Below are positions 53,791-63,359 of a stretch of DNA of 64,000 nucleotides, in pieces. Source of the stretch: Kushneria konosiri (GTDB lineage: Bacteria > Pseudomonadota > Gammaproteobacteria > Pseudomonadales > Halomonadaceae); the NCBI RefSeq assembly GCF_002155145.1, contig NZ_CP021323.1, positions 806,001-870,000 on the forward strand, in the 5' to 3' direction. The notes below the pieces were generated by a model, which was not told the DNA's origin, searched no databases, and saw nothing but the letters and a program-made list of their open reading frames with translations. The translations under genes and the position numbers were made by a program. Each line of letters starts with the position of its first letter. The first letter of the stretch is position 1.

Positions 53791-53827
53791 TAGACCATAT
53801 ACATATCTGTCTCAAGACAAAGGTCTA
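53791..53827. repeat. Nested inverted repeat
   Basis: TAGACC (53791-53796) and GGTCTA (53822-53827) enclose a smaller TGTC-TCAA-GACA hairpin. This could be a structured RNA element or a protein-binding site. Confidence 0.5.
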
Positions 53828-53910
53828 TAATAATTGGCATTTTGCACGTTCCAGCCTACCTGTTAGGTCGAGCAGCGCGATTTAATATCCCGGATCGTTA
53901 ACAAGCCGTT

Positions 53911-53937
53911 TAATTACCCGGCTGGCAGCGGTAATTA
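53911..53937. repeat. Inverted repeat TAATTACC-N11-GGTAATTA
   Basis: Perfect 8-base arms with an 11-base spacer, the arrangement of a dimeric repressor or LysR-type site. No adjacent regulator gene is present. Confidence 0.55.
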
Positions 53938-54075
53938 TGCAGAAAGTAACAAAAGATACACAAAGTGACTTGCAGCACCACTTCGGCACATACCGGTGGT
54001 GAATACGCTGCCAATATAACGCTATCGCAGCTAATGACTATCGGAATGATGTTTCCCATGGATGGTGTCGTATCA

Positions 54076-54097
54076 TTTTTCAGGTCAAACTGAAAAA
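54076..54097. repeat. A/T-rich inverted repeat
   Basis: TTTTTCAG and CTGAAAAA are separated by 6 bases, about 160 bases before the TupA-like gene. Confidence 0.5.
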
Positions 54098-54256
54098 AAT
54101 TTATGACTACCTTCATACGCGGTTCAGCGAGATAAAAGATATATTATTTCGTTCACCGGCAGGGTTATTCATGGCCAGTACAGGGCATCAACCGATAGAG
54201 CATTCCGATTTAACGGACAGCTGTATCGCAGGGTATCCAAGACTGAAGGAGGGCAT

Positions 54257-55228
54257 ATGCCCAGGGCCGTAAAAAACCTGTTTGCCGACTCGCTGACGGC
54301 TGAATCGGAGCCTCAAATGAAGAAGCAGGACAGCAGGGTTGTCGATGTGAGAAAGAGGGACCGCATCGATGAGCTCCTGCGCCTGGCGCGTCGCAGCATC
54401 ATGAATGTCCTTCCTGACAAATGGCATACGGCGCTCCGCTATCGACGAGTATTCGGCGAATTCCCGAATTTGAAAAATCCGCGCACCTTTAATGAAAAGA
54501 TCTGCTATCGCAAGATCAATCCTCAGCCGATCTATTCCGTTTTGAGTGACAAGATCGCAGCGCGCGATTATGTGGCGCATACCATAGGCGAACAATATCT
54601 GGTGCCTTGCTACGCAATAGAGTCCGAGCCGACACCGGCCACCTACTCAGCACTGCCAGAAAGTTTTGTCATGAAGGCCAACCATGGCTTTGGATACAAT
54701 CTGCTCGTACGCGACAAGGCTGACCACCCTTTCCCCCAGATCTATAATCTTGGACAACATTGGCTGGGGCAGGATTTCTATGATACCTGCAGGGAAGCAC
54801 ACTACCGTCAGATCAAGCCTCGCCTGATCTTCGAAAAACTGCTTCTTGATGATCTTGGCAACATTCCGAAGGATTTCAAATTTCACTGCTTCCAGCGTGA
54901 AGGTGAAGATCCGGTTGTTTTCATTGAAGTGACTCACGACCGTTTCACCAACTACAAGGTCGATTTTTACAACCAGGATTGGGAGCTGGTAGAAATTCGT
55001 CGTCCCGAAGTCAGCACCGGACAAGCCATGCCGCGGCCGCAGCAGCTTGACGAGGCGCTTGAACTTGCACTCAAACTCGCCAATGGCTTCTCTTATGTTC
55101 GAGTTGATTTCTATCTGGTAGGTGATGCCATTTATTTTGGCGAAATGACCTTTACTCCGACGGCTGGCCTGACCAAGTTCAAGGACCGCGAGACCGATCA
55201 TCAGTGGGGCGCCCTGTTCGACATATAG
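54257..55228 (+). CDS. TupA-like ATP-grasp family protein
   Basis: 323 residues; ATG after AAGGAGGGCAT. The family, named after a teichuronopeptide biosynthesis protein, is usually found in surface polysaccharide loci and is thought to ligate amino acids or modify glycans using ATP. Core motifs: FGEFPNLKNPRTFNEKICYR, LSDKIAARDYV, FVMKANHGFGYNLLVRDK, PKDFKFHCF, RVDFYLVGDAIYFGEMTF and TPTAGLTKF. No other polysaccharide genes are nearby, so it is an orphan. Together with the AT-rich upstream region this hints at horizontal acquisition. Confidence 0.85.
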   Translation: MPRAVKNLFADSLTAESEPQMKKQDSRVVDVRKRDRIDELLRLARRSIMNVLPDKWHTALRYRRVFGEFPNLKNPRTFNEKICYRKINPQPIYSVLSDKIAARDYVAHTIGEQYLVPCYAIESEPTPATYSALPESFVMKANHGFGYNLLVRDKADHPFPQIYNLGQHWLGQDFYDTCREAHYRQIKPRLIFEKLLLDDLGNIPKDFKFHCFQREGEDPVVFIEVTHDRFTNYKVDFYNQDWELVEIRRPEVSTGQAMPRPQQLDEALELALKLANGFSYVRVDFYLVGDAIYFGEMTFTPTAGLTKFKDRETDHQWGALFDI

Positions 55229-55291
55229 ACCGCCCTGCAAGAGGCATGACATGGCAACCGCAGATCGCCATGTCAGCCTCCATTCCTGCCA

Positions 55292-55984
55292 TCAAGTATC
55301 AGAATTTAGCGGCATTCGCAGATCACGCTGCCATCTGCGAACCTTGAGTCTCTGACGACGCTTACCCAGTTGCTGAGTACCGATCGTTTCGGGGACAAGA
55401 CTCAATTTTTCATCGTCATCATATTTCATGTTGAATCGTCTACTGGCGCCTATCGGACTCGTTTCTGCACCGAAAATCATGATCAGACGAATTTCAACGC
55501 TGCTAAAACCTTCTTCTCCTGTTGGACGACAGCTTTCATCAACACTGATGCCATGCTCACTGGCGACCTTTTGCAGCAGTGTTCGAAAGGTGCCGGCATT
55601 CATATACTCACCGGACCCCAACGGCCCCTGTCGCGTCACCTGACGCAGCTCCCTCATATCCATATCATTGTTATCTTCGCCCTGCTCATCGACGGTGTCT
55701 GTAACGTCTGTGACGTACTGACCATCGCTGGTTTCAAGCTTGACGATGATGCTGTCGATGAATACCGCAGACTGACTCATGTTGCTCACGATGCAGCGCG
55801 AATCGATCCCACGCCCATAACCATGATTGATGATGATCTGGGGACGACGCTGCATACGAAAGTTATGCAAAAGCAGCTGTAGATAAACTCCCCAGATCAA
55901 GAGCATGCCGACACTGGTCAGCCCGCTGAAAACCGTGGCATTTTCCTGTATCCAGTCCCATAGATTGCTCAAAAAATAAATCAC
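55292..55984 (-). CDS. hypothetical membrane-anchored protein
   Basis: About 230 residues; I do not recognise the family. GTG 55984 follows AGGGGG; a GTG at 56008 is also in frame. One or two hydrophobic segments at the N-terminus (FSGLTSVGMLLIWGVYLQLL) are followed by a soluble domain with IIINHGYGRGIDSRCIVSN, an acidic loop (EQGEDNNDMDM) and a basic C-terminus rich in Arg (KRRQRLKVRRWQRD). The predicted topology is a membrane anchor plus a cytoplasmic domain. Confidence 0.6.
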   Translation of the reverse strand: MIYFLSNLWDWIQENATVFSGLTSVGMLLIWGVYLQLLLHNFRMQRRPQIIINHGYGRGIDSRCIVSNMSQSAVFIDSIIVKLETSDGQYVTDVTDTVDEQGEDNNDMDMRELRQVTRQGPLGSGEYMNAGTFRTLLQKVASEHGISVDESCRPTGEEGFSSVEIRLIMIFGAETSPIGASRRFNMKYDDDEKLSLVPETIGTQQLGKRRQRLKVRRWQRDLRMPLNSDT

Positions 55985-56257
55985 TGCTGCCCCCTGAAGA
56001 TAATGCACCCGGATACCGCTTCACCCCTGCCAGCGATATGAATCGGCCGCCAGACAAGCATGGCTTAAAAAGCGATACCACGCCCGGATATGCATCTCTA
56101 TCGACTAATAGATGTACCCAGCCGGCCCAGAAGGGAGCAGCGCCAACTATAGTACCAGACAGGCGGGCATATTCTGGCGCCCCGCCAAATGAAGCATGGC
56201 TCGTTCGTCAGTGACATTAACACTGTTGTGGACCTGAAGCGGTCCTGGGAGTGCATC

Positions 56258-56851
56258 ATGATTCATCATGTCTGGGGCCTGATGGCTCATCCTCATCGAG
56301 AATGGAAACATATCGACAATGAACACGAGACTGCGACACACATGTATGCCAGCCATGTCCTGCTGCTGGCTGCTGTCCCTGTAGTCAGCTCGTTCATCGG
56401 TACGACCACTGTTGGCTGGGACTTCGGACGCTCTGCGGTCGTAACACTTTCGACAACAACCGCCCTTCAGCTGGCCGTCCTGTTTTATCTGGCCATTCTG
56501 GGTGCCATCGCCTTGATGGGGCTCGTAATTCATCGAATGGCACAGAGATACCCCTCACACCCTGATCTGAACCGCTGCATTGTTTTTGCCGGATATGTGG
56601 CCACTCCCATGTTCCTGGCGGGCCTGATGGCCCTGTATCCGATGATATGGCTGTGCGTCGTCGCAGGCGTGGCCGGGCTTTGTTATACCGGCTATCTGCT
56701 CTACCTGGGCATCCCGGGGTTTCTGGGTATTGATCGCAAGGAGGGGTTCATCGTTTCAAGCTCAACGCTGGGTATCGGCGTACTGGTGCTTGAAGTGCTG
56801 CTTGCCATTGCGGTACTGCTGTGGGGATACGGCGCTCATCTGGTCTATTAA
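56258..56851 (+). CDS. Yip1 domain membrane protein
   Basis: 197 residues from ATG 56258 after GGGAGTGCATC (an in-frame ATG at 56189 is less supported). N-terminal VWGLMAHPHREWKHI is typical of bacterial Yip1-domain proteins, followed by five or so hydrophobic helices (about residues 35-55, 80-105, 120-145, 145-165 and 175-195). Function unknown; these proteins have been linked loosely to envelope processes. Confidence 0.8.
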   Translation: MIHHVWGLMAHPHREWKHIDNEHETATHMYASHVLLLAAVPVVSSFIGTTTVGWDFGRSAVVTLSTTTALQLAVLFYLAILGAIALMGLVIHRMAQRYPSHPDLNRCIVFAGYVATPMFLAGLMALYPMIWLCVVAGVAGLCYTGYLLYLGIPGFLGIDRKEGFIVSSSTLGIGVLVLEVLLAIAVLLWGYGAHLVY

Positions 56852-56925
56852 TGTCAGAGAGGCAAACCGGGTAGCTTGGCAACCAATGCCGCACAATCAG
56901 AACGAAGACACGGAGTAGGGACAAA

Positions 56926-56957
56926 TAAAAAGGGAGCTGCCAATGGCAGCTCCCTTT
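56926..56957 (-). terminator. Terminator downstream of the cold-shock gene
   Basis: AAAGGGAGCTGCC and GGCAGCTCCCTTT form a 13-bp stem with a 3-base loop, followed by TTTTTATTT on the minus strand. Confidence 0.9.
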
Positions 56958-56980
56958 ACAGTAGAATTTAATCTACCGAC

Positions 56981-57184
56981 TTACTCGGGGCGGATTGCAG
57001 AAGCCTGCAGACCTTTTTTACCCTGAGTGACGTTGAAGGAGACCTTCTGGCCTTCCTGCAGCGACTTAAAACCTTCTGCCTGAATCTCGGAGAAGTGTGC
57101 GAACAGATCGTCGCCACCGTCGTCAGGAGAAATGAAACCGAAGCCTTTGCTGTCGTTGAACCACTTAACAGTGCCAGTTGCCAT
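56981..57184 (-). CDS. cspA: cold-shock protein, CspA family
   Basis: 67-residue single-strand nucleic-acid-binding protein. The RNP motifs are [10 protein letters not shown] and LFAHFSEI, with [11 protein letters not shown] at the start. Acts as RNA chaperone; whether it is cold-induced cannot be told from the protein, but a leader of about 120 bases is predicted. Confidence 0.95.
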   Translation of the reverse strand: MATGTVKWFNDSKGFGFISPDDGGDDLFAHFSEIQAEGFKSLQEGQKVSFNVTQGKKGLQASAIRPE

Positions 57185-57313
57185 GCTTTTGATACCTGTG
57201 CAATAAATTAATGATGGTTAGCCCACCGCGGGCACAAACAAGATAGCCATTCATATGCTCTCGACAGGATCGATTACAACTGACGATATACTGCCTTGTT
57301 AACCACCCGAACC

Positions 57314-57342
57314 ATAGTGCACCTATCGCCCTACCGGGTCAA
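57314..57342 (-). promoter_or_regulatory. Candidate cspA promoter beside a two-tier hairpin
   Basis: On the minus strand TTGACC, a 17-base spacer and CACTAT would start transcription near 57307, leaving a leader of about 120 bases. The -35 element overlaps a hairpin CCCTACC/GGTAGGG (57329-57359) containing an inner GGGT/ACCC stem. The -10 match is weak. Confidence 0.35.
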
Positions 57343-57551
57343 GTAACCCTTTGGTAGGGGTATGCGATATGCACACCACGAACATGTCGTATAACTCAGG
57401 AGAAAAGCAAAGTCAATCGCAAGAAGCACAGGGTTCAAAGCGTTTCCCCGCAATCTCTGATCCTGCAACCCTGTCGACTCGAGTCATGAAGCCGACGATT
57501 CGATCAGAGTTTACAATCCGGGATGACGCTGCCAATAGACTTCAAGGTTAC

Positions 57552-57576
57552 AAAAAAACCGCCCTGATGGCGGTTT
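57552..57576 (-). terminator. Terminator of the tRNA cluster
   Basis: AAACCGCC and GGCGGTTT pair around a 5-base loop, followed by a T-run on the minus strand, downstream of tRNA-Thr. Confidence 0.85.
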
Positions 57577-57610
57577 CTTTTATCGATATTGCAGTTGGCG
57601 CAATTCGAAA

Positions 57611-57686
<76 letters not shown>

Positions 57687-57713
57687 GCACTCAGCAACGA
57701 ATGTCGAATAAAG

Positions 57714-57788
57714 TGGCTGGGGTACCAGGACTCGAACCTGGGAATGCCGATACCAAAAACCGGTGCCTTACCACTTGGCTATACCCCA
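57714..57788 (-). tRNA. tRNA-Gln (TTG)
   Basis: 75 bases with encoded CCA, close to E. coli tRNA-Gln; acceptor TGGGGTA/TACCCCA, anticodon TTG in the CGGTTTTTGGTATCG arm. Confidence 0.94.
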
Positions 57789-57793
57789 GCAGA

Positions 57794-57869
57794 TGGTGGC
57801 CAGAGACGGAATCGAACCGCCGACACGGGGATTTTCAATCCCCTGCTCTACCGACTGAGCTATCTGGCC
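57794..57869 (-). tRNA. tRNA-Phe (GAA)
   Basis: 76 bases with encoded CCA; anticodon stem GGGGA/TCCCC closing loop TTGAAAA. First of three tRNAs read Phe-Gln-Thr on the minus strand, 5 bases from tRNA-Gln. Confidence 0.95.
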
Positions 57870-57942
57870 GTTGCCAACGGCTGCGTATTAAATCGAAAAC
57901 CTTCCTCCAGGTCAACACCTGTTTTGCGATTATTTCAAAAAA

Positions 57943-58215
57943 CTATTGAGCCGGGGGAACATAGCCTTCAGCGCTGTCGGTTTCTTCATTGTTGAAAAAC
58001 CGGTTCATCTGAGCCATCAGGTAGTCACGTGTTTCGGAATCCAGCATATTGAGTCGCTTTTCGTTGATCAGCCGTGTCTGCAGTGCCTGCCACTCCTCCC
58101 AGGCCTTTTTGGAAACGTTGTCATGGATGTCCTGCCCTTTCGCGCCTGGCAGGGGCGGCATCTGCAGCCCTTCCATTTCCTGCTGATACTTGCGGCAAAA
58201 TACCGTACGAGTCAT
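57943..58215 (-). CDS. yggX: oxidative damage protection protein YggX
   Basis: 90 residues from ATG 58215 ([17 protein letters not shown]); nine upstream in-frame residues are unconserved. Involved in protecting iron-sulfur clusters or trafficking iron. The conserved Cys 7 and [18 protein letters not shown] are present. Downstream of mutY, as in E. coli, and plausibly co-transcribed with it since MutY carries a [4Fe-4S] cluster. Confidence 0.95.
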   Translation of the reverse strand: MTRTVFCRKYQQEMEGLQMPPLPGAKGQDIHDNVSKKAWEEWQALQTRLINEKRLNMLDSETRDYLMAQMNRFFNNEETDSAEGYVPPAQ

Positions 58216-58238
58216 TGCAATACCTTTTGTAAGCGCTT

Positions 58239-59327
58239 TCAAAGAAGCGAAGAGGATGACAGGGATTCCAGCAGCGCCTTGACCGGTGCTGCCAATCCTA
58301 TGCTGTCAGGTTGGTCAGGATCATACCATCGCCGCCCTGCCACCACGGGATGCTCCCCGCTTCGAGACAGATGCGCCTGAACCGGCGTGATCTCAAGTCG
58401 AAAGTGTGTAAAAACGTGCGTAAAACATGGCCATTGCTGCTCTACAGCGCTACCGGGCATTTCACGGGCCAACCAGGACTCGAGTGCCTCATGATCGTCA
58501 AACTGTGGCATTCCCCACAAACCACCCCACAAACCGCTTGAAGGGCGCTGCTCAAGCAGGACACGCTCATGGCCATCACGCAGTATCAGCATCAATGTCT
58601 GACGAACAGGTTTTTCCTTTTTCGGCTTTGACGCTGGGAAACGATGCTCTTCTCCTTGTGCATGTGCCACGCAGTCAGCTTCAAAGGGACACAGCAGGCA
58701 GCTGGGACGACGGCGCGTGCAAAGCGTGGCGCCCATGTCCATCATGGCCTGAGTAAAGTCGGCGCAGCGCCATTGGGGCGTGTAGTGCTCGGCCAACTGC
58801 CAGAGCTTCCTCTCCACCTCGGGCTTGCCGGGCCAGCCCTCAACGCCATGCAAACGGGTCAATACGCGTTTGACGTTGCCATCCAGAATGGGCGCACGCT
58901 GTCCGGTGGACTGGGCAATGATGGCCCCGGCCGTCGAGCGACCAATGCCCGGCAGAGCGCTCAGGGCCGCCACACTCTCGACCGGAAACACTCCGCCATG
59001 CTCGTTGACAACGCACTGGGCGGCACGATGCAGGTTGCGAGCACGGGCGTAATATCCCAGTCCCGTCCAGAGATGGAGCACCTCATCCTGCTCGGCCGCT
59101 GCCAGTGCCTCGACATCCGGAAAGCGCTGCATGAAGCGCTCAAAATAGCCGATGACGGTTGCCACCTGTGTCTGTTGCAGCATGATTTCTGACACCCAGA
59201 CACGGTATGGGCTCCTGTCCTGCTGCCAGGGCAGATGGGTGCGGCCATACTGATCAAACCAGCCCAGCAGACGGATGCGAAAATATTCGGCATCCAGCGG
59301 CTGCAGGGCCTCGATAAAAGTACTCAC
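58239..59327 (-). CDS. mutY: adenine DNA glycosylase MutY
   Basis: Removes adenine mispaired with 8-oxoguanine. 362 residues. The catalytic Glu lies in [15 protein letters not shown], the helix-hairpin-helix Asp in LDGNVKRVL, the [4Fe-4S] ligands in C-X6-C-X2-C-X5-C ([17 protein letters not shown]), and a C-terminal NUDIX-like 8-oxoG recognition domain ([18 protein letters not shown]). Confidence 0.97.
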   Translation of the reverse strand: MSTFIEALQPLDAEYFRIRLLGWFDQYGRTHLPWQQDRSPYRVWVSEIMLQQTQVATVIGYFERFMQRFPDVEALAAAEQDEVLHLWTGLGYYARARNLHRAAQCVVNEHGGVFPVESVAALSALPGIGRSTAGAIIAQSTGQRAPILDGNVKRVLTRLHGVEGWPGKPEVERKLWQLAEHYTPQWRCADFTQAMMDMGATLCTRRRPSCLLCPFEADCVAHAQGEEHRFPASKPKKEKPVRQTLMLILRDGHERVLLEQRPSSGLWGGLWGMPQFDDHEALESWLAREMPGSAVEQQWPCFTHVFTHFRLEITPVQAHLSRSGEHPVVAGRRWYDPDQPDSIGLAAPVKALLESLSSSSLL

Positions 59328-59420
59328 GGATTGGCTCTCGCCCGGATAGAAAACTCGAAAAGTGCCGATGCCCTGCTTGATCAGGGCACCGGCCGCATGA
59401 CGTGATGACTGAAAAGGTTG

Positions 59421-61754
59421 TTACTGAAAAAGGCCCTTGATGGCATCTTTCAGATTGCCGCCGGACGCCTCACCCAGCTTTTCCTCGATCCGCTGACCCA
59501 GCTTGCCCTCCAGCTGGCGGTCTACATGCTCACGCAACTTTTCCCTGCCTTCGCTGGCAGCACTCTTTTGCAGGATGGCGCTGAAGGCATCGGCATCAAA
59601 GCGACACCATTGGGCCGGGGCATCGCCCAGGCTTCCCGAGCAGTGCAGCGGGAGCGGTATATGGCTCAGCGTCGCACTGACCGGGCATCCCTGGGTGTCA
59701 GCGGTGTTGACCAGCCGAGCAGCCAGCGCCATGTCCAGATTCTGCGCCTTCAGATCGATCTGACCGCTGCCTGTGATGTCCACACCGGGCAACGCCACGT
59801 TCAGGTCATCGTTTTGAATCACACCGTCGACAATGTCGAAACTGGCAGCAAACCGATCGAACTCGGTATCGCTCCCCCATTCATGCGAGGTGCTATTGCC
59901 CTGCAACATGGCAGCCGTCGTGCACAGCTGTCCCGGCAGATTGATCCCCATCATGGCGCCGTCAGCAATCACAAATGACGCCTTCCCATCGAGATTGGCC
60001 AGCCACGAGCCCTCATCCTCAAGGGTGGAAGACAGCGCGGCACTGGCATTGAGCGTACCGCGGAAAAGATCATCACGTCCCGAAACATCCTTCAGCAGGG
60101 GCTGTAGCGCCACACCGGTCAGTTGCGGCTCAAACGAGAGCGACACTGATGAGGCCGCAACGTTCATGGCGCCGCTGGCCTTGAGCGCCCCATCGTAGAG
60201 ATCGGCATTCAATCTTGAGAGACGATAATGCCCTTCACGCCCCTGCGCCTTCAGAGCGACGTTCTCGAGCTGGAATTTTCGTGCCTTGAGCGTCTCGAGA
60301 GTCAGATTCAGATCAAGGTCCAGCGAGCGAGCCAGCGCCAGAGTACTCTCATTGAGGGAGGCTCCAGCGTCAGCGATCGGCGTCGTGTCGCTGGTGCGAG
60401 CCTGCGGCGCCTCATTCGATGCCGTCACATTGGTGGACCTTGGTGGCAGATAGCGATCAAGGTCCAGCGAATCCCCCTTGAGCTCGGCGTGCAGAAGCGG
60501 CGACTCAAGCCCCAGCGATGCCGTCCCCTCAAGGGTCGTATCGTCAATATCGACCGATAAATCCGTGAACCGTGCAGTGCGTTTGTCACCTTCAACCTGC
60601 GACGATAACCCCACTCGCTGTAGCGCCTGGGCATCTGCAGTAGTCGGCAATTTTCCCAGTCGTTCCAGCCAGCTGCGAAGATCGGCCGGGGCCATGTCGA
60701 CCTGTCCCTGCCAGTGCAGGTCATCGCTCAGATGACGCGCCTCTGCGCTGCCGGTCAAGCGCAGCAGCTGGCCGCTGCTGAGCGAAAAAGAGGTCAGTTT
60801 TGCCTGATCTTCCGCCAGCGACACTTCACCACTTGCCTCGGCGCCCAGAGGCAGGGCATGTTCGCCCAGAGACGGCAGGTAAAAGGTGCCATCCAGCACA
60901 GCGCTGTCCACGCTGTAGCGCTGCCGATCAAGATCTGCAGCCAGCCTTGAAGCGTTCAGGCCAAAGGTCTGATCGTGGGCGCCGTCGATGGCCGGCAAAT
61001 GCATCGCCCCTTTCAGGGCAAGATTATCGAGACGGTAGACCGCGCTGTTCAGATCAAGACTGGCTTGGCTTTTCAGACTGATGGTGCCATTCAGTTCAGG
61101 CCGGGTACCTTCGACGGCGAATGAAAGCTCCAGCGGAAAGGCGCCGCCCGAGGTGACATTGGATGCCTGAAGGGCCAGTGAAGACAACGTGATGTTGCGA
61201 TCATTCTGCTGGTCTTCAAAATGTACCTGGCCGTCGCTGACCTGCACGCTGGCAATGTCCATGGCCAAGGGGCGGTCGCCGGCCGATGCGACACTCTGTG
61301 GCCGTCGCGAAGGAGAAGACGGTCGGTCGTTATCCTGTTGAGCGACGGTATCGACCAGAGCCTCCCAGTTGCCATGCCCCTGCGCATCACGCTCCAGATT
61401 GAGACGAAGGCCATCAAGCGTGAAACCATCGACTTCGATATTGCCACTCAGCAACGGGGGGAAGCGTAACCGCGCCTCGGCCTGGCGGAACGCAGCAAAG
61501 GGCGTCTCATCGGCGCTCTGATCGGGAAGGCGGGCCGTGGCATCTTCAACGGTGACTCCGATGCGCGGATAGAAGGTCCAGGAGAGCGGGCCATTCAGTG
61601 ACAGCTCAAGCCCCGTGCGCTCGCGCACGGCATCCGCCAGCCGCGGTTTGAGATCATTGGGATCGAGAAAGGTCGTCGCGTAAATGACCACGGCCACAGC
61701 CAGCAACCCCAGCACCCCTATCGCCGCCAGCACTATCCTGAACAACGCTTTCAT
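59421..61754 (-). CDS. asmA: AsmA family protein
   Basis: 777 residues from ATG 61754 (MKALFRIVLAAIGVLGLLAV, a single N-terminal membrane anchor). The periplasmic portion is a long AsmA-like domain, now viewed as an RBG-type lipid-transport fold; E. coli AsmA affects outer-membrane phospholipid homeostasis. FLDPNDLKPRLADAVRERTGLEL and the C-terminal AsmA motif around GSGQIDLKAQNLDM are family features. Upstream of mutY-yggX on the same strand. Confidence 0.92.
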   Translation of the reverse strand: MKALFRIVLAAIGVLGLLAVAVVIYATTFLDPNDLKPRLADAVRERTGLELSLNGPLSWTFYPRIGVTVEDATARLPDQSADETPFAAFRQAEARLRFPPLLSGNIEVDGFTLDGLRLNLERDAQGHGNWEALVDTVAQQDNDRPSSPSRRPQSVASAGDRPLAMDIASVQVSDGQVHFEDQQNDRNITLSSLALQASNVTSGGAFPLELSFAVEGTRPELNGTISLKSQASLDLNSAVYRLDNLALKGAMHLPAIDGAHDQTFGLNASRLAADLDRQRYSVDSAVLDGTFYLPSLGEHALPLGAEASGEVSLAEDQAKLTSFSLSSGQLLRLTGSAEARHLSDDLHWQGQVDMAPADLRSWLERLGKLPTTADAQALQRVGLSSQVEGDKRTARFTDLSVDIDDTTLEGTASLGLESPLLHAELKGDSLDLDRYLPPRSTNVTASNEAPQARTSDTTPIADAGASLNESTLALARSLDLDLNLTLETLKARKFQLENVALKAQGREGHYRLSRLNADLYDGALKASGAMNVAASSVSLSFEPQLTGVALQPLLKDVSGRDDLFRGTLNASAALSSTLEDEGSWLANLDGKASFVIADGAMMGINLPGQLCTTAAMLQGNSTSHEWGSDTEFDRFAASFDIVDGVIQNDDLNVALPGVDITGSGQIDLKAQNLDMALAARLVNTADTQGCPVSATLSHIPLPLHCSGSLGDAPAQWCRFDADAFSAILQKSAASEGREKLREHVDRQLEGKLGQRIEEKLGEASGGNLKDAIKGLFQ

Positions 61755-62016
61755 TGAATACTCTCCCCAAGACCTTTCCCGCACGATAATCGCATCGATA
61801 AATCCCCCCATCATGCCAGAGACCGGCCTGTCGGTGGCGGGCGTTAGTGTAGCGGATGGTCACTGCCCTTCTCTATAATGGCGCGCCGGCGTCATGGCCT
61901 AAAGGCATGACCGCAGCATTCCGGCCCATCGAGCCGCGCGGGCATGAGCCGCTTTTGATATCGTTATGACCCATGACGCCCTAGAGGCGATGATCTTCTT
62001 TTTGCAGGGAGCCTTC

Positions 62017-62616
62017 ATGACCCAGTCGACGCGCCGCGCCAGCATTTCACGTCATACCAGCGAAACGCGTATCAGCGTCTCGCTCGACCTTGATGGTCAG
62101 GGCGAACTCAAGGCCGATACCGGCGTACCCTTTTTCGAGCACATGCTCGATCAGATCGCTCGCCACGGCATGATTGATCTCACCATTGATGCCGATGGTG
62201 ATCGCCATATCGATGATCACCATACGGTCGAGGATACAGGCATCACCCTGGGCCAGGCCTTTGCCGAGGCGCTGGGTGACAAGCGGGGCATCCATCGCTA
62301 CGGTCATGCCTATGTTCCGCTGGACGAGGCGCTGTCACGGGTGGTGATCGATTTTTCCGGCCGCCCGGGGCTTTTCATGAATGCCGAGTTCACCCGCGCC
62401 ACCATCGGCGCCTTCGAGACCCAGCTGGTTTCCGAATTCTTTCAGGGGTTCGCCAGCCATGCGCGTGCCACCGTCCATATCGACAACCTGAAGGGCGACA
62501 ATGCCCATCATCAGGTCGAGACCATCTTCAAGGCTTTCGGTCGCGCCCTGCGCATGGCGGTTTCTCCGGATGAGCGCATGGCCGGGCGAATTGCTTCTAC
62601 CAAGGGCAGCCTGTAA
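62017..62616 (+). CDS. hisB: imidazoleglycerol-phosphate dehydratase
   Basis: Histidine synthesis, dehydration of imidazole-glycerol phosphate. 199 residues, monofunctional (no phosphatase domain). ATG 62017 follows AGGGAGCC; a longer frame from 61966 is unconserved. Metal-binding HHTVEDTGI and the second [19 protein letters not shown] motif are present. First gene of the visible hisBHA cluster; no his leader peptide is apparent upstream. Confidence 0.96.
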   Translation: MTQSTRRASISRHTSETRISVSLDLDGQGELKADTGVPFFEHMLDQIARHGMIDLTIDADGDRHIDDHHTVEDTGITLGQAFAEALGDKRGIHRYGHAYVPLDEALSRVVIDFSGRPGLFMNAEFTRATIGAFETQLVSEFFQGFASHARATVHIDNLKGDNAHHQVETIFKAFGRALRMAVSPDERMAGRIASTKGSL

Positions 62617-62667
62617 CCCAACACCATCCGATCGGCGTGTGTCCGGTCGGCAAGGAGCGTGTCCAGC

Positions 62668-63312
62668 ATGACGATTGCCATCATCGACTACGGAATGGGC
62701 AACCTGCACTCGGTGGCCAAGGCCATCGAGCACGTCAGTCCCGATGAGCGTGTCACCATCACGCGGGATGCCCGCGCCATCAAGGGCGCCTCGCGCGTGG
62801 TGCTGCCCGGCCAGGGCGCCATTCGTGACTGCATGGGGGAACTTGAACGTACCGAGCTGACCGGTTTGGTCAAGGAACTCCTGAGAGATGCCAGCAAGCC
62901 GTTGCTGGGGATCTGTGTCGGTCAGCAGATGCTGATGGACAAGAGCGAGGAAAACGGCGGAGTCCGCTGTCTGGGCTACATGCCCGGCCGGGTGACACGC
63001 TTTGACGATACGGCCCTGGACGAACAGGGTCAGCGGCTCAAGGTGCCCCATATGGGATGGAACCGTGTCCATCAGCATCACATGCATCCGCTGTGGGAAG
63101 GCATCCTGACCGGGGAGCGCTTCTATTTCGTGCACAGCTATTTCGTACAGGCCGAGGACGATGCCCACGCGATGGGCTACATCGATTACGCAGGCAGCCG
63201 CGCCCATGTGGCCACCGGTCGTGACGCCGTCTTTGCCGTACAGTTTCATCCGGAAAAAAGTGCCGACGCCGGCCTCAGACTGCTGGCAAATTTTGTGGCC
63301 TGGTCGCCCTGA
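62668..63312 (+). CDS. hisH: imidazole glycerol phosphate synthase, glutaminase subunit
   Basis: 214 residues from ATG 62668 with AAGGAG ten bases upstream (GTG 62659 is too close to it). Class-I glutamine amidotransferase with the nucleophile in [11 protein letters not shown] and the His-Glu pair in VQFHPEKS; the N-terminus reads [14 protein letters not shown]. Supplies ammonia to HisF, not in the window. Confidence 0.96.
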   Translation: MTIAIIDYGMGNLHSVAKAIEHVSPDERVTITRDARAIKGASRVVLPGQGAIRDCMGELERTELTGLVKELLRDASKPLLGICVGQQMLMDKSEENGGVRCLGYMPGRVTRFDDTALDEQGQRLKVPHMGWNRVHQHHMHPLWEGILTGERFYFVHSYFVQAEDDAHAMGYIDYAGSRAHVATGRDAVFAVQFHPEKSADAGLRLLANFVAWSP

Positions 63313-63359
63313 CCCTCTCTGCGCCCAGGACCCTTCACGACAAGGATAAAGGAATTCCC

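Larger units (their letters stand above)
53661..54256. other. AT-rich non-coding segment downstream of ssrA
   Basis: About 600 bases, visibly much richer in A and T than the surrounding genes, with no convincing coding frame (a 68-residue minus-strand frame at 53910-54116 lacks a ribosome-binding site and similarity I recognise). It holds three inverted repeats, listed separately. Position directly after ssrA, a common integration site, suggests acquired DNA, but no integrase or duplicated ssrA end is visible. Confidence 0.6.
57185..57610. other. Non-coding region between cspA and tRNA-Thr
   Basis: It holds the cspA leader and candidate promoter (about 57185-57359) and the tRNA terminator (57552-57576). 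The stretch 57360-57550 shows no gene or repeat I can support. Confidence 0.6.

Noticed and set aside
53835..53850. TTGGCATTTTGCAC as a sigma-54 promoter
   Set aside because: Spacing between the GG and GC elements is four bases too short.
53241..57184. Complete genomic island at ssrA
   Set aside because: No integrase, transposase or duplicated ssrA 3' end is visible; only composition and the orphan gene suggest transfer.
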